Of a stretch of DNA of 64,000 nt, positions 1 to 9,450 are shown piece by piece. Position numbers and translations under genes: made by a program. This DNA is from JAIOSM01 sp023143455 (GTDB taxonomy: Bacteria; Desulfobacterota; Desulfobacteria; Desulfobacterales; Desulfobacteraceae): contig DAOVTW010000003.1 in NCBI GenBank assembly GCA_030632885.1, positions 45,443-109,442 on the forward strand. The letters are read 5' to 3'. Every line of letters begins with the position of its first letter. Position 1 is the first letter of the stretch. A model generated the notes under the pieces. That model made no database searches and was not told where the DNA came from. It saw nothing but the letters and a program-made list of their open reading frames with translations.

Positions 1-1428
1 TGCAGCAGGATTACTTTGCTTAAGGTCTATAAAGATTGCTCCAAGTCCTGTTGATAACCCGCAGATCGCGATTGAAACAGATAGTATAAGGATTATAGTA
101 ATAATCTGTATCTCTTTTTCCACATTAAGCATAGAGGAAGATATCAGGACAAGGGTTACGCTGATAATAATCATTGCAACTACAGATGAAAAAAACTTTG
201 TTAAAACTATTCGTTTCATACTGGTAGGTGATAGCCCTATCACCCAGAAGCCTTGCCCTTCTAGGCTCAACTCTGGATATATAAATCTTGAACCAAGCGA
301 GGATAACACCATGGAAAGACAGAAAACGTTTAAAAACGCAATCATATTTCTCCACATTGCATCTATATTATGATAATTAAAATTTCTTATATTTACAAAA
401 TATAAGCCTATCAATCCAAAAAATATTAACACTTGAGACCATTGAACAGGGTCGCGAAAAAAAATCCTGATATCTTTTTTGATCATTGCCTTAATATCAT
501 GGGGTAAATAAATCTTATCAAGCCATTTAAACAATACTGGCGCTCTTTTATTATTCTGTCTTCCTTCCATGGTCGAAAGCCATGTATTATAGAATAATAA
601 TCTGCCAAGATCATTTATTAAAACCAAAAAACCTGTTGCGGTCAACATTAAAAGCAACCAGAACATAAGCCCGCGAAGAATCTGTCCATTAGTTAAAGCC
701 ATTATTCCTTCAGAAGTCCAAAAGCTTGGCAGTATTGGGTTTGATGCTAAGTTTAATCCGGGGAGCACGGTAGAAATGTCAAAAACTTCCATCTCTTTAT
801 CTACATTAAAATCAGTATTTATAAAAAAAACAACGACCAACATTAAACCTGTGAATATAAGCAGAGACAGAAGAGTTTTTTTGGATTTTGGAATAAATCT
901 TACAAAGATTATGATCGAAATTGAACCAATAGCTGAACATATTATTAAAAACGGGATGGAAAAAAGCAATGTCCATATTACAAAAAGAACTGACATTTCA
1001 TTATATGCGGCATATGCTCCGACATAAGGGAGAATAATAAATACAAAAGCCCATGAGGAAAGGGCTGTGGATTCAAAAAATTTATATAGTGTAATTTGAT
1101 TATATCCTGCAGGTCTAACAAGAAGAAAAGGAATCTCATCAGATCTGAATATGGTTGAATAGGATGTGATAATACTTGAAAACACAAGCATTACTCCCAT
1201 GCCAAGAAAGAAAAATGTGAATAATTTATTAATAATAATACTGCCAAATCCGCTCATAGTATCAAAGTAGCGAAATCCACTATAAAACATCAGAGCCATA
1301 CCTGTTATTAAAACAATTACCGAACAAAAAATGAAAAAGACTTTTAACTTTGACTGAATGCTCAATATTCTGCCAAGGTTATAAAAAGTGTACTTTATTT
1401 TTTTTAATATTGCTCTTTCAATGGACAT
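1..1428 (-). CDS. ABC-2 type transporter permease, partial (3' end beyond window)
   Basis: The minus strand from the ATG at 1428 is open to the window edge, about 476 codons with no stop. It is a very hydrophobic integral membrane protein with several transmembrane stretches, separated by a charged cytoplasmic loop around 430-620. It starts one base after the TGA of the ABC ATPase, which points to translational coupling, and it is the likely membrane partner of that ATPase. Together they would form an ABC-2 type exporter. The substrate cannot be read from the sequence. The family call rests on topology and context rather than on a diagnostic motif. No frameshift is needed; the C-terminus is simply outside the window. 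Confidence 0.75.
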   Translation of the reverse strand, partial: MSIERAILKKIKYTFYNLGRILSIQSKLKVFFIFCSVIVLITGMALMFYSGFRYFDTMSGFGSIIINKLFTFFFLGMGVMLVFSSIITSYSTIFRSDEIPFLLVRPAGYNQITLYKFFESTALSSWAFVFIILPYVGAYAAYNEMSVLFVIWTLLFSIPFLIICSAIGSISIIIFVRFIPKSKKTLLSLLIFTGLMLVVVFFINTDFNVDKEMEVFDISTVLPGLNLASNPILPSFWTSEGIMALTNGQILRGLMFWLLLMLTATGFLVLINDLGRLLFYNTWLSTMEGRQNNKRAPVLFKWLDKIYLPHDIKAMIKKDIRIFFRDPVQWSQVLIFFGLIGLYFVNIRNFNYHNIDAMWRNMIAFLNVFCLSMVLSSLGSRFIYPELSLEGQGFWVIGLSPTSMKRIVLTKFFSSVVAMIIISVTLVLISSSMLNVEKEIQIITIILILSVSIAICGLSTGLGAIFIDLKQSNPAA

Positions 1429-1429
1429 A

Positions 1430-2173
1430 TCAATAATTACCTGTAAGGCTTAAAAAGATATCTTCAAGGTTGTTTTTTCCATGTCTTTCATAAAGCTCAG
1501 ACAAAGTTCCTGTTTCAATAAGCTCTCCTCTCAATATTATCCCTATGCGATGGGCAATATCCTCTGCCAAAGCCAGAATATGTGTGGTTAAAAAAATGGT
1601 CATCCCATTTCGTGCTTTCTCTTTTAAGAGATCCTTAATAAGGCGAATAGTATATGGATCAAGACCTATCAGTGGTTCATCAATAAAAAGAATCTCAGGG
1701 TCGTGCAAAAAAGTTGCGGCATAAATAAGTCTCTGGCGCAAACCATGGGAAAGATCTTTAACAAGTACATTTTTGTATTCTATTAATCCGAAAAGAGCAA
1801 AAGACTCTTCAAGTTTTTCATGTATACTTTCTTTATTAATATCGTATAATTCCCCGGTAAATTCAAAAAACTCTGTTGTTGTTAGTCTTTCATACAAATA
1901 AGGCATATCAGGTATATAACCAATGATTTTTTTGGATGAGAGATGATCTGTTTCAGGGTCTATTCCATTAATCAATATAGAACCTGAAGATGCACGCAAT
2001 AAACCTGTGAGTATTTTAATGGTTGTGGTTTTTCCGGCGCCGTTTGGTCCAAGAAAACAAAAAAGCTCACCTTTTCCAATATCTAATGTTAGATTCTTTA
2101 CGGCTTCAAAACTATGGGGATTTTTTGCATCATTTGAACCATAGGTTTTGGATAATTTGTTAATTTTTATCAT
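1430..2173 (-). CDS. ABC transporter ATP-binding protein
   Basis: This 247-residue nucleotide-binding domain would energise the permease downstream. Walker A is GPNGAGKTT (42-50), the signature is LSHGLRQR (141-148, a variant of LSGGQ), Walker B is ILFIDEP (161-167), and the H-loop histidine is 198. Length and motifs are those of ABC-2 exporter ATPases (CcmA/NatA-like). The start overlaps the end of the transglutaminase gene by 14 bases and the stop lies one base before the permease ATG, so the three genes form a tight operon. Substrate unknown. Confidence 0.95.
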   Translation of the reverse strand: MIKINKLSKTYGSNDAKNPHSFEAVKNLTLDIGKGELFCFLGPNGAGKTTTIKILTGLLRASSGSILINGIDPETDHLSSKKIIGYIPDMPYLYERLTTTEFFEFTGELYDINKESIHEKLEESFALFGLIEYKNVLVKDLSHGLRQRLIYAATFLHDPEILFIDEPLIGLDPYTIRLIKDLLKEKARNGMTIFLTTHILALAEDIAHRIGIILRGELIETGTLSELYERHGKNNLEDIFLSLTGNY

Positions 2174-3707
2174 ATATAACCTCTGTCACTTCTATATTAA
2201 GCTGCCCCATAAGGGAGAACAATTGAAACTGATTTCCAATCTCTCCATTCACAATTGCAATATGTGTTGTATCAACATAGGTCTGCCCCCAGGTTGGATC
2301 CATTTCACGCCATGTATTGTCAATATAAACTGCGGGCCAGGCATGGTAATAAAACCTATCCTTAGTAAAGGCAAGACCTGTTGTGATTCTTGTTGGAATC
2401 TTCGCTGCCCGAGCAAGTGCTGTGAATAGGTAAGTATGTTCATTGCAATCGCCTTTCATTGTATGCAACACATCAAGAGCAGAAGGTATACTTATAGTAA
2501 TTTCCTTTTTCACATTCTTGTGAACCCAATTAAATATTGCCTCTGCTTTGGCTTTATCATCATTACTATCAATCTTTTGAATAATTTTTTTTGCTGCCTT
2601 AATAATTTTAGAATGATCTGACTGAACAGCCATAGTCGATTTTAAAAACTTAGAAAGAGTTTCATCAGGCATTTCACTGCTTTTTAAAAGTTCTTTACTA
2701 TTGCCGTTAATTATCATCAATTCCGTTGCGGTTTCATTTAAACTCAATATTTTCTGCCTGTCTGATTCAAAATTAAAACTTTTCAGATCCAAACCTTTTA
2801 ATTTCAATCTAATTTCATCTGCATCAGGATCAACAGGTAAACCCCTGGGACGAATTGCAAGCTTTGTAAGGATATCACTTTTGTTATCAGCATTATTAAT
2901 GCTTTTCATTGCAAGATCACTTGTAGTTTTTTCCATTGTCCAACCAAATGGTGTACTCTGCCTGACTGGCTGCCCTGTTGAAGAATCAATCCAGAGATTT
3001 GAAACAGCACCTTTCATATTGATAGATATATGAGTTGTTTCATATTCTTTTTTGTCAATTGTAATCTTCTCTTTCTTTACTCCTGTAAACATAATATTTG
3101 CCAAGGACATTGTTACAGGATCAAAGGTTAAAATTGAAAGTTTTTGACCAGGCTTTAATTTTTTCATTGCTATCTCAGTCATTGGTGAATAAATAACAAC
3201 ATCTTCAGGTATCTTCACTTTTCTTGACTGAGTTGTATCCCCTGTTGTTGTTGTAATTTTAAAAATTTCATCTTGAATTTTTTTACCATTAATTTTTAAT
3301 GAATAACCTGATGATTTAATGAAAAAATAAAATTTTTGAAGTTGATAAACATTATTTAAAACTGAATTGGTTTTTATACTAATCCGTTGATTTAAACCTC
3401 CAAGATTAATAGTAAAATTTAAAGCATTTTCGATTTTATAATGGTTCACAGGGTCAGACTTTTCAACTTCCATTTTTGTATAACTGTATCCAACAGGAGA
3501 ACCGTTCACTAAGATTCGCATCCAGGAATCAATAAGCAAAACATCTTTTGAGATAATACTCTTGTATCCATCCAATTTGTGAGTAAAAAATTCAGGATAC
3601 GCCTCATACCTTACAAGCCATCCGAACGCGCTCAACCATGATATAAACAGAATAATTTTTACTAAAAGGAATCTTTTTTTCTTTTTTTGAGCATCAATTA
3701 ATTTCAT
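2160..3707 (-). CDS. transglutaminase-like (papain-fold) domain protein
   Basis: 515 residues. A transmembrane segment near the N-terminus (about 14-32) is followed by a long extracytoplasmic region of beta-rich character and a C-terminal transglutaminase-like domain. The likely catalytic triad is visible: Cys421 in GDCNEH, His455 in YYHAWP and Asp470 in EMDPTWG. In bacteria this fold usually acts as a cysteine protease or peptide-modifying enzyme outside the membrane. Here it is first in an operon with an ABC-2 exporter, so it may process or accompany the exported substrate (inference). The reaction is not known. Confidence 0.85.
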   Translation of the reverse strand: MKLIDAQKKKKRFLLVKIILFISWLSAFGWLVRYEAYPEFFTHKLDGYKSIISKDVLLIDSWMRILVNGSPVGYSYTKMEVEKSDPVNHYKIENALNFTINLGGLNQRISIKTNSVLNNVYQLQKFYFFIKSSGYSLKINGKKIQDEIFKITTTTGDTTQSRKVKIPEDVVIYSPMTEIAMKKLKPGQKLSILTFDPVTMSLANIMFTGVKKEKITIDKKEYETTHISINMKGAVSNLWIDSSTGQPVRQSTPFGWTMEKTTSDLAMKSINNADNKSDILTKLAIRPRGLPVDPDADEIRLKLKGLDLKSFNFESDRQKILSLNETATELMIINGNSKELLKSSEMPDETLSKFLKSTMAVQSDHSKIIKAAKKIIQKIDSNDDKAKAEAIFNWVHKNVKKEITISIPSALDVLHTMKGDCNEHTYLFTALARAAKIPTRITTGLAFTKDRFYYHAWPAVYIDNTWREMDPTWGQTYVDTTHIAIVNGEIGNQFQLFSLMGQLNIEVTEVIYDKN

Positions 3708-3857
3708 CTATTTATTTTATCAATCTGCAAGCTATGTGTAAAGTGCAATTCATAAAACTATTTTAAGGAACAAATAAATATAATTCCTTGATATATAATG
3801 TCTTTAAAGGTATTATTAAAATATATTTCAAATTCGCATAATTTTGATTATTATTTT

Positions 3858-3882
3858 TCTTTTAGCGCATCATGCTAAAAGA
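3858..3882 (+). promoter_or_regulatory. 9-bp inverted repeat just before the Shine-Dalgarno of the first phosphorelay gene
   Basis: TCTTTTAGC (3858-3866) and GCTAAAAGA (3874-3882) are perfectly complementary around a 7-base loop. The right arm runs into the Shine-Dalgarno GAGGGG (3881-3886) of the hybrid kinase starting at 3894. In RNA it could form a hairpin affecting initiation, or in DNA an operator. Function is unproven. Confidence 0.4.
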
Positions 3883-3893
3883 GGGGAAATCAA

Positions 3894-6194
3894 ATGAAAC
3901 TTCGTAATGTTATGGACAATTCTGTTGAACCCATTGTAATTTACAATAAAGACGGCCTTGTAAATTATATAAACCCTGCATTTGAAAGAGTTTTTGGGTG
4001 GTCCCCTGGCGAACTTATGGGGAAAAAAATAGATTTTGTACCTAAAGAGGCAGAAGCCCAGACAAAAGAGGCTATTGCAAGCATTATGCGTGGAGAAACA
4101 TGCTATGCCATGGAAACTCTACGGAAAACAAAAGACAATAAAATTCTTAATACCAGAGTTAGTGCAGCTACGATATTGAATGATACAGGAAAAATCGATG
4201 GCTTAATCGTGAACCTCCAAGATATTACAAATATTATTCAGACGCGGGAGGCAGCTCAGAAAGCTGACCTTGCAAAAAGCGAATTTCTGTTAAATGTCAG
4301 CCATGAATTAAGAACACCAATGAATGGCATAATGGGGATGATAAATTTGTTACTCGACACAGAATTGGATAGCAATCAAATAGAACTTGCTGAAATTATA
4401 CAAAAAAATGCTGATTCGCTTATGAATGTTATAAACAACATCCTTGATTTTTCTAAAATTGAAGCTGGCAAGCTTGAATACGAAACCATTAATTTTGATT
4501 TAAGAACTACTATTGAAGAAGCTGAAAAACAAATATCAATAAAAACGAATGAAAAAAAACTTAAACTCGATATTTTTGTCCATCAGTTTGTCCCTTCTCT
4601 CATAAAAGGTGATCCTCAACTATTACGCCAAATACTTCTTAACCTTGCAGACAATGCTGTAAAGTTCACAAATCAAGGCAAAATAAAAATTGCTGTGACT
4701 CTTGAAAAAGAGGACAAAACAAGTGCTGTTATTCGTTTTGAGATAATTGATAGTGGAGTTGGTATCAACTCTGATAAAAAAGATATAATTATTAAATCAT
4801 TTTCCAAGGCAGACGGATCAGTAACACGCGCGCAAGGAGATATCGGCTTAGGGCTTACCATTGCAAAACAGCTTGTCGCTTTGATGAATGGTAAACTAGG
4901 AGTTGAAAGTAAGCTAGGACATGGGTCAACTTTCTGGTTCACAGCTCTGTTTGAAAAACAATCACAAGGTTTATACAAAGAGACTGCAACTTCTGAAAAC
5001 ATTAAGGGAAAAAATATTCTAATCGTGGATGACAATACCACTAACCGCTTTTTTTTAAAAAAGCAGGTATCAGCTTGGGAATGTACTTTTGTTGAAGCAA
5101 TAAATGGCAAAGATGCTCTTGAAAAACTAGCTAATAACACTTCAAGGCAATTTGATATTGCACTCCTTGATATGCAGATGCCTGAGATGAATGGTGAATT
5201 TCTGGCACAAAAAATCAAATCAGATCCAAATTTTTCCAATATAATTTTAATTATGCTGACATCTGTTGGCAAAAAAGGCGATGTTGCAAGATTAAAAAAA
5301 ATTGGCTGCGCTGCATATCTTCCAAAGCCTGTTAAACCACACCTGCTTTACGACTGCATTATCAAAGCTTTGACAGCATATAAACAGGGGAAAAATGAAA
5401 TTATCACTCGCCATTCCCTGATAGAGGGCAAAAAACAGAATGTTCATATACTGCTTGCCCAAAGCAACATTACAAGTCAAAAGATGTATTTAGACATTCT
5501 TGGTAAATCTGGTTACAAGGTTGATGTAGTTCCAAACGGAGTACAGGCAATAGAGGCATTTAAAACAGGAAAGTATAACCTGATATTAATGAATGAAAAT
5601 ATGCCAGAAATGAATGGGTTTGATGCTACAAAAAATATCCGAGCATTGGAAAAGCAACAAGGGTCAAAAAGGATTCCAATCCTTGGAATAACAGATAATA
5701 CTATGAGTCAAGATAGAAAGAAATGCCTTTCTTTAGGAATGGACGACCATCTCCCTAAAACTATAGATTCAATAAACCTCATTAAAACAATTGATAAATG
5801 GGCTGCACAAAATCAAGTATTTTTAAAAACACTTTCTCCTAAAAACCAGGGTCTTATTTTTAATCTTGAAGATGCCCTTGAAAGAGCAATGGATGACAAA
5901 TCATTTCTTGAAATGATTTTAGAAGAATTTATGAGAGGATTACCACTTCATATTGATTCTATAAAAGAAGCAATATTAAAAGAGGACAAATACAGTTTAA
6001 TAAGGGAATCTCACTCTTTAAAAGGTTCCTCCTCAAATGTTGGTGCTATCGGGATAAGCTCAACAGCAGCAGAACTCGAAACTGCAGGAACAAGTGATGC
6101 CCTCAGCTCATGCACTAAAACATTAAGTAAGCTTGAAAACGAAGTTACACGTTTTTGCGAACATATAAACAAAATTGAATGGAGAAATATATGA
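3894..6194 (+). CDS. hybrid sensor histidine kinase PAS-HisKA-HATPase-REC-REC-HPt
   Basis: 766 residues with no obvious membrane segment, so probably cytosolic. The order is: PAS (about 5-112), HisKA with His137 in VSHELRTPMNG, HATPase with an N box near 250-258 and a GLGLTI G box (318-323), a first receiver (372-495) with acidic pair Asp379/Asp380, phosphoacceptor Asp426 and KP at 478, a second receiver (515-635), and an HPt domain with His707 in HSLKGSS. The second receiver is degenerate: its acidic pair is replaced (LAQSN) and the acceptor position is Asn567. A strong Shine-Dalgarno (GAGGGG) supports the ATG at 3894. It ends in an ATGA overlap with the next gene. Phosphate probably passes His137 to Asp426 to His707 and on to downstream receivers. 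Confidence 0.93.
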   Translation: MKLRNVMDNSVEPIVIYNKDGLVNYINPAFERVFGWSPGELMGKKIDFVPKEAEAQTKEAIASIMRGETCYAMETLRKTKDNKILNTRVSAATILNDTGKIDGLIVNLQDITNIIQTREAAQKADLAKSEFLLNVSHELRTPMNGIMGMINLLLDTELDSNQIELAEIIQKNADSLMNVINNILDFSKIEAGKLEYETINFDLRTTIEEAEKQISIKTNEKKLKLDIFVHQFVPSLIKGDPQLLRQILLNLADNAVKFTNQGKIKIAVTLEKEDKTSAVIRFEIIDSGVGINSDKKDIIIKSFSKADGSVTRAQGDIGLGLTIAKQLVALMNGKLGVESKLGHGSTFWFTALFEKQSQGLYKETATSENIKGKNILIVDDNTTNRFFLKKQVSAWECTFVEAINGKDALEKLANNTSRQFDIALLDMQMPEMNGEFLAQKIKSDPNFSNIILIMLTSVGKKGDVARLKKIGCAAYLPKPVKPHLLYDCIIKALTAYKQGKNEIITRHSLIEGKKQNVHILLAQSNITSQKMYLDILGKSGYKVDVVPNGVQAIEAFKTGKYNLILMNENMPEMNGFDATKNIRALEKQQGSKRIPILGITDNTMSQDRKKCLSLGMDDHLPKTIDSINLIKTIDKWAAQNQVFLKTLSPKNQGLIFNLEDALERAMDDKSFLEMILEEFMRGLPLHIDSIKEAILKEDKYSLIRESHSLKGSSSNVGAIGISSTAAELETAGTSDALSSCTKTLSKLENEVTRFCEHINKIEWRNI

Positions 6195-7459
6195 AAATCC
6201 TTATCGCAGAAGATGACTATGTCTCGCGGCTTTTATTAAAAAAATCTATCTCGGCAATGGATCATGAAGTGCTTGAAGCTGTAGACGGGCAGCAAGGATT
6301 GGATTTGTTTCAAGAGAATGAACCATCCATGGTAATTACTGACTGGATGATGCCTAAAATAGATGGATTGGAACTGTGCAAAAAAATAAGATCTTCTGGC
6401 AAAAAAACTTACACCTATATAATGCTTTTAACAGCAAAAGATAAGATCTCTGATCTTGTAGAAGTATTTGCTGCAGGTGCAGACGATTATATCACAAAAC
6501 CTTTCAAACCCGACGAGTTAAAATCCAGAATCAAAACAGGAGAAAGAATTTTAACTTTAGAACACAACCATCACAAGCTACAACAAGAGATGACTGAAAA
6601 AAACTTTGAACTTGATAAGGCACTAAAGGATTTAAAAGAGACCCAGTCCCAGATACTGCAATCTGAAAAAATGGCTTCCATAGGCCAACTAGCTGCCGGT
6701 GTTGCCCATGAAATTAACAACCCAATTGGGTTTGTAGGAAGTAATCTTTCAACTCTTACCGATTACTTAAAAGATTTTAATACGCTTTTAGGACATTACA
6801 ATTTAATGAAACAAAACCTAAAAGATACGGATTTGGAAAAATTACCCGACAACATAAAAATCATAACTGAAACCATAGAAAAGTTTGAAGAAGAAATTGA
6901 TATTGATTACTTAAAAGATGATATTCCAGAACTTTTAGGTGATTGTGCTGAAGGGACAGAACGAGTAAGAAAAATTGTTGCTGATTTGAAAAATTTTGCC
7001 CACCCCGGAAACGACAAAATAAAACTTGTGAATGTAAATCAAGGGATAGAATCAACATTAAACGTTGTAAGCAATGAGATTAAATATAAAGCCCAGGTTA
7101 TAAAAGAATTTGGAGAAATTCCTCTTGTTGAAGGATATCCTCAGCAGATAAACCAGGTTTTTATGAGTATTTTAGTAAATGCTGCCCAAGCCATTGAGGA
7201 AAAAGGGGAAATCCATATTAAAACACAACAAGATAACAAAGACGTTAAAATAACGATTTCTGATAATGGATCTGGTATTGAAGAAAAAAATATTGCAAAA
7301 ATATTTGATCCATTTTTTACAACCAAACCTGTAGGGAAAGGAACTGGCCTTGGGATGAATATTGCCTATAATATCATTAAAAAACATAAAGGAACTATTG
7401 ATATAAAAAGCAAAGTAGGGTCAGGAACAACCTTTACAATAATATTGCCGGGAAAATAA
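6191..7459 (+). CDS. receiver-histidine kinase (REC-HisKA-HATPase)
   Basis: The start is placed at 6191 rather than an in-frame ATG at 6179. The later ATG overlaps the upstream TGA (ATGA), has GGAG six to seven bases before it, and starts directly at the receiver (MKILIAEDD). The receiver spans 1-120, with acceptor Asp51 in ITDWMMP and a KPF lysine. A coiled linker follows (about 120-160), then a kinase core with His near 173 in GVAHEINNPIGF, the short H-box type. The HATPase carries DNGSGI and GTGLGM. Having its own N-terminal receiver and lying in the operon, it probably takes phosphoryl groups from the upstream HPt domain (inference). About 422 residues, soluble. Confidence 0.92.
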   Translation: MKILIAEDDYVSRLLLKKSISAMDHEVLEAVDGQQGLDLFQENEPSMVITDWMMPKIDGLELCKKIRSSGKKTYTYIMLLTAKDKISDLVEVFAAGADDYITKPFKPDELKSRIKTGERILTLEHNHHKLQQEMTEKNFELDKALKDLKETQSQILQSEKMASIGQLAAGVAHEINNPIGFVGSNLSTLTDYLKDFNTLLGHYNLMKQNLKDTDLEKLPDNIKIITETIEKFEEEIDIDYLKDDIPELLGDCAEGTERVRKIVADLKNFAHPGNDKIKLVNVNQGIESTLNVVSNEIKYKAQVIKEFGEIPLVEGYPQQINQVFMSILVNAAQAIEEKGEIHIKTQQDNKDVKITISDNGSGIEEKNIAKIFDPFFTTKPVGKGTGLGMNIAYNIIKKHKGTIDIKSKVGSGTTFTIILPGK

Positions 7460-7462
7460 GTC

Positions 7463-8218
7463 ATGGAATTAGAATATGATGTTGAATATACAAACACAAT
7501 TCTTTTAGTAGATAATGAAAAAAGCATTTTAAATTCATTAAAACGTCTGTTAAGAAAAGAAGAATATAAAGTAATCACAGCCTCAAGTGGAAAAGAAGGA
7601 CTTGAGATACTCAGAGACAATAATGTTCAGGTTATAATTTCTGACCAGAGAATGCCTGGAATGAGCGGGACTGAATTTTTTTCAAAAGTCATAGAAGAAT
7701 TCCCTGATATTATTAGAATCATTCTTTCCGGCTACACTGACGTTGATGTAGTAATAGATACTATCAATAAAGGCAGTATTTACAAATTTTTTCACAAGCC
7801 CTGGAATGATCAGGGCATAATTTTAGAAATACGGCAAGCTTTTGAGCATTATAAGCTTGTTCAGGACAACGCTAGGCTTAGCTTTCAAAACAAAGCTCTG
7901 CAATTATATCATGCGGTTTTAGAAAATATTTCTTTTCCAATTATTGGAATTAATACAGAAAAAGCTATTGCTATTTATAACAGCATGGCATCAAAAATGC
8001 AGCTTGATAATGATAACATTGATCTTAAAATCGGCTCAAAAATTTCAGATTCTTTTCCTGAAAACATAGTAAATATCATAAACAACTGCTTTGAAAACAA
8101 TAAGTCAGAAACCTTAGAATATTTAAATGAAAATAAAGGGTCATACAATATCACTTGTACACCATTTACAGGGCGTTTTTCAGGTAAGGGTGTTGTTCTG
8201 TCATTTATACGCCCATAA
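7463..8218 (+). CDS. response regulator, receiver plus C-terminal PAS-like domain
   Basis: 251 residues. The receiver (about 10-125) has VDNE at the acidic site (second Asp replaced by Asn), an intact acceptor in ISDQRMPGMSG, and the lysine in FHKPWND. The acceptor motif and the GYTD and KPW features match those of the minus-strand receivers at 11929-15549, so they form one subfamily. Residues about 145-250 look PAS-like, with no DNA-binding or enzymatic output. It starts three bases after the previous stop and may act as a phosphate or ligand-sensing intermediate. The PAS assignment is by pattern only. Confidence 0.85.
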   Translation: MELEYDVEYTNTILLVDNEKSILNSLKRLLRKEEYKVITASSGKEGLEILRDNNVQVIISDQRMPGMSGTEFFSKVIEEFPDIIRIILSGYTDVDVVIDTINKGSIYKFFHKPWNDQGIILEIRQAFEHYKLVQDNARLSFQNKALQLYHAVLENISFPIIGINTEKAIAIYNSMASKMQLDNDNIDLKIGSKISDSFPENIVNIINNCFENNKSETLEYLNENKGSYNITCTPFTGRFSGKGVVLSFIRP

Positions 8219-8237
8219 ACAGATAAGAGGTTTTAAA

Positions 8238-9425
8238 ATGAATACAATCCTTGCAGTTGATGATGAAAAACAGAACCTTAATGCAATAAAACGTATTTTT
8301 AAAAAACACAATCACAATCTCTTTTTTGCCTTAAGCGGTGAAGAAGCTTTAAGGCAAGTTACAAAAGAAAACCCCTCCATTGTTATTTTAGATATCATGA
8401 TGCCAGGAATAGGCGGGATAGAAACTTGCTCAAGAATAAAAAAGATAGATAAAAACATCATGGTGCTTATAGTTTCAGGTAATGCAACTGTTGATGACAG
8501 ACTTGAAGCTTATACAGCTTTAGCTGATGATTATCTTGCCAAGCCCTATGACCCTGATGAACTTATTGCAAAGGTTGAAATTCTTTTAAGACTATATAAT
8601 GCAAAACAAAAATTAAAAGAAGTGAACCTGCACCTTGAAGAAACAGTAAAAAAAAGAACTGAAGAGCTTGTTACAAGAGAAAGACAGGCAATTGTAGGCA
8701 AAATGGTACAAGGGATTGTTCATAATCTCAGGGGGCCTGTTTCTGCTGCATACGGAAATGTTCAGTTAATGGAGATGAATTTTAACTCTTTTTTGGAATC
8801 TTTACCTTCAATGGACGAAAAAACTTCTGCTCTTGCAGATAAAATTAAAAAAAGCAGCTCATATGTATTCAAAGCTATTGAAAAAACTTCTGAGCTTATT
8901 GATACCCTACTTATTCAGGGCGGTTCAAACCCAAATGAAATAAAACAGTCTCTTAATTTAAATAACCTGATTGCAAAAGAACTTAAATTTATCCATTCTG
9001 AAACCATTATGAAATATAGAGTTAGGGTTAAGTTAAGTCTTGAAGATGATATTCCATTAATTAAAGGAATATATAGTGATTTTTCGCAAATTTTCTATAA
9101 CATTGTAAATAACGCTTGTGAGGCAATGAAAAATTCAGAAAATAAGCAGATTACTATTTCAAGTTCCAGCAGATCAACAGGAATTTCAATCTCTTTTTCA
9201 GATACAGGTTCGGGAATTGATCCTGACAAAATATCTTTGATCTTTGATCCGTTTTACTCAACCAAATCAAAATCAAGTGAAACCAAGTCAGGTTCAGGCT
9301 TAGGACTTTTTGTTTGTTCAAGACTTATGACTGAATATCAGGGTTTTATTGCTGTTAATAATAATGAACATGAAGGATCCACTTTCACAGTTATGATACC
9401 TTTATCTAATGTATTCAAAACATAA
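8238..9425 (+). CDS. receiver-histidine kinase (REC-HisKA-HATPase)
   Basis: The start is chosen at 8238: AAGAGG lies seven bases upstream and the protein begins right at the receiver (MNTILAVDDEK). The longer frame from 8127 would overlap the previous gene by about 90 bases and add a non-domain tail. About 395 residues. The receiver has acceptor Asp in ILDIMMPGIGG and KPY. A coiled linker precedes the kinase core with H-box GIVHNLRGPV, then an HATPase with DTGSGI and GSGLGL. It is last in the operon and its end faces the end of the minus-strand receiver-DUF342 genes, 25 bases away. Confidence 0.92.
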   Translation: MNTILAVDDEKQNLNAIKRIFKKHNHNLFFALSGEEALRQVTKENPSIVILDIMMPGIGGIETCSRIKKIDKNIMVLIVSGNATVDDRLEAYTALADDYLAKPYDPDELIAKVEILLRLYNAKQKLKEVNLHLEETVKKRTEELVTRERQAIVGKMVQGIVHNLRGPVSAAYGNVQLMEMNFNSFLESLPSMDEKTSALADKIKKSSSYVFKAIEKTSELIDTLLIQGGSNPNEIKQSLNLNNLIAKELKFIHSETIMKYRVRVKLSLEDDIPLIKGIYSDFSQIFYNIVNNACEAMKNSENKQITISSSSRSTGISISFSDTGSGIDPDKISLIFDPFYSTKSKSSETKSGSGLGLFVCSRLMTEYQGFIAVNNNEHEGSTFTVMIPLSNVFKT

Positions 9426-9450
9426 TACTACAGACGATACAATTATTGCC

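Noticed and set aside
1..1428. Apparent absence of a long gene at the left edge, suggesting a pseudogene
   Set aside because: Translating the minus strand from 1428 gives one open frame to base 1; it simply has no stop inside the window.
4673..5272. 199-codon frame on the minus strand
   Set aside because: It lies wholly antisense to the HATPase and receiver of the hybrid kinase; no domain pattern or start signal.
6179..6190. Upstream ATG for the receiver-kinase gene
   Set aside because: The ATG at 6191 has the Shine-Dalgarno, the ATGA overlap and starts at the receiver.
8127..8237. N-terminal extension of the receiver-kinase at 8238
   Set aside because: It overlaps the previous gene by about 90 bases, has no domain sense, and AAGAGG precedes the ATG at 8238.
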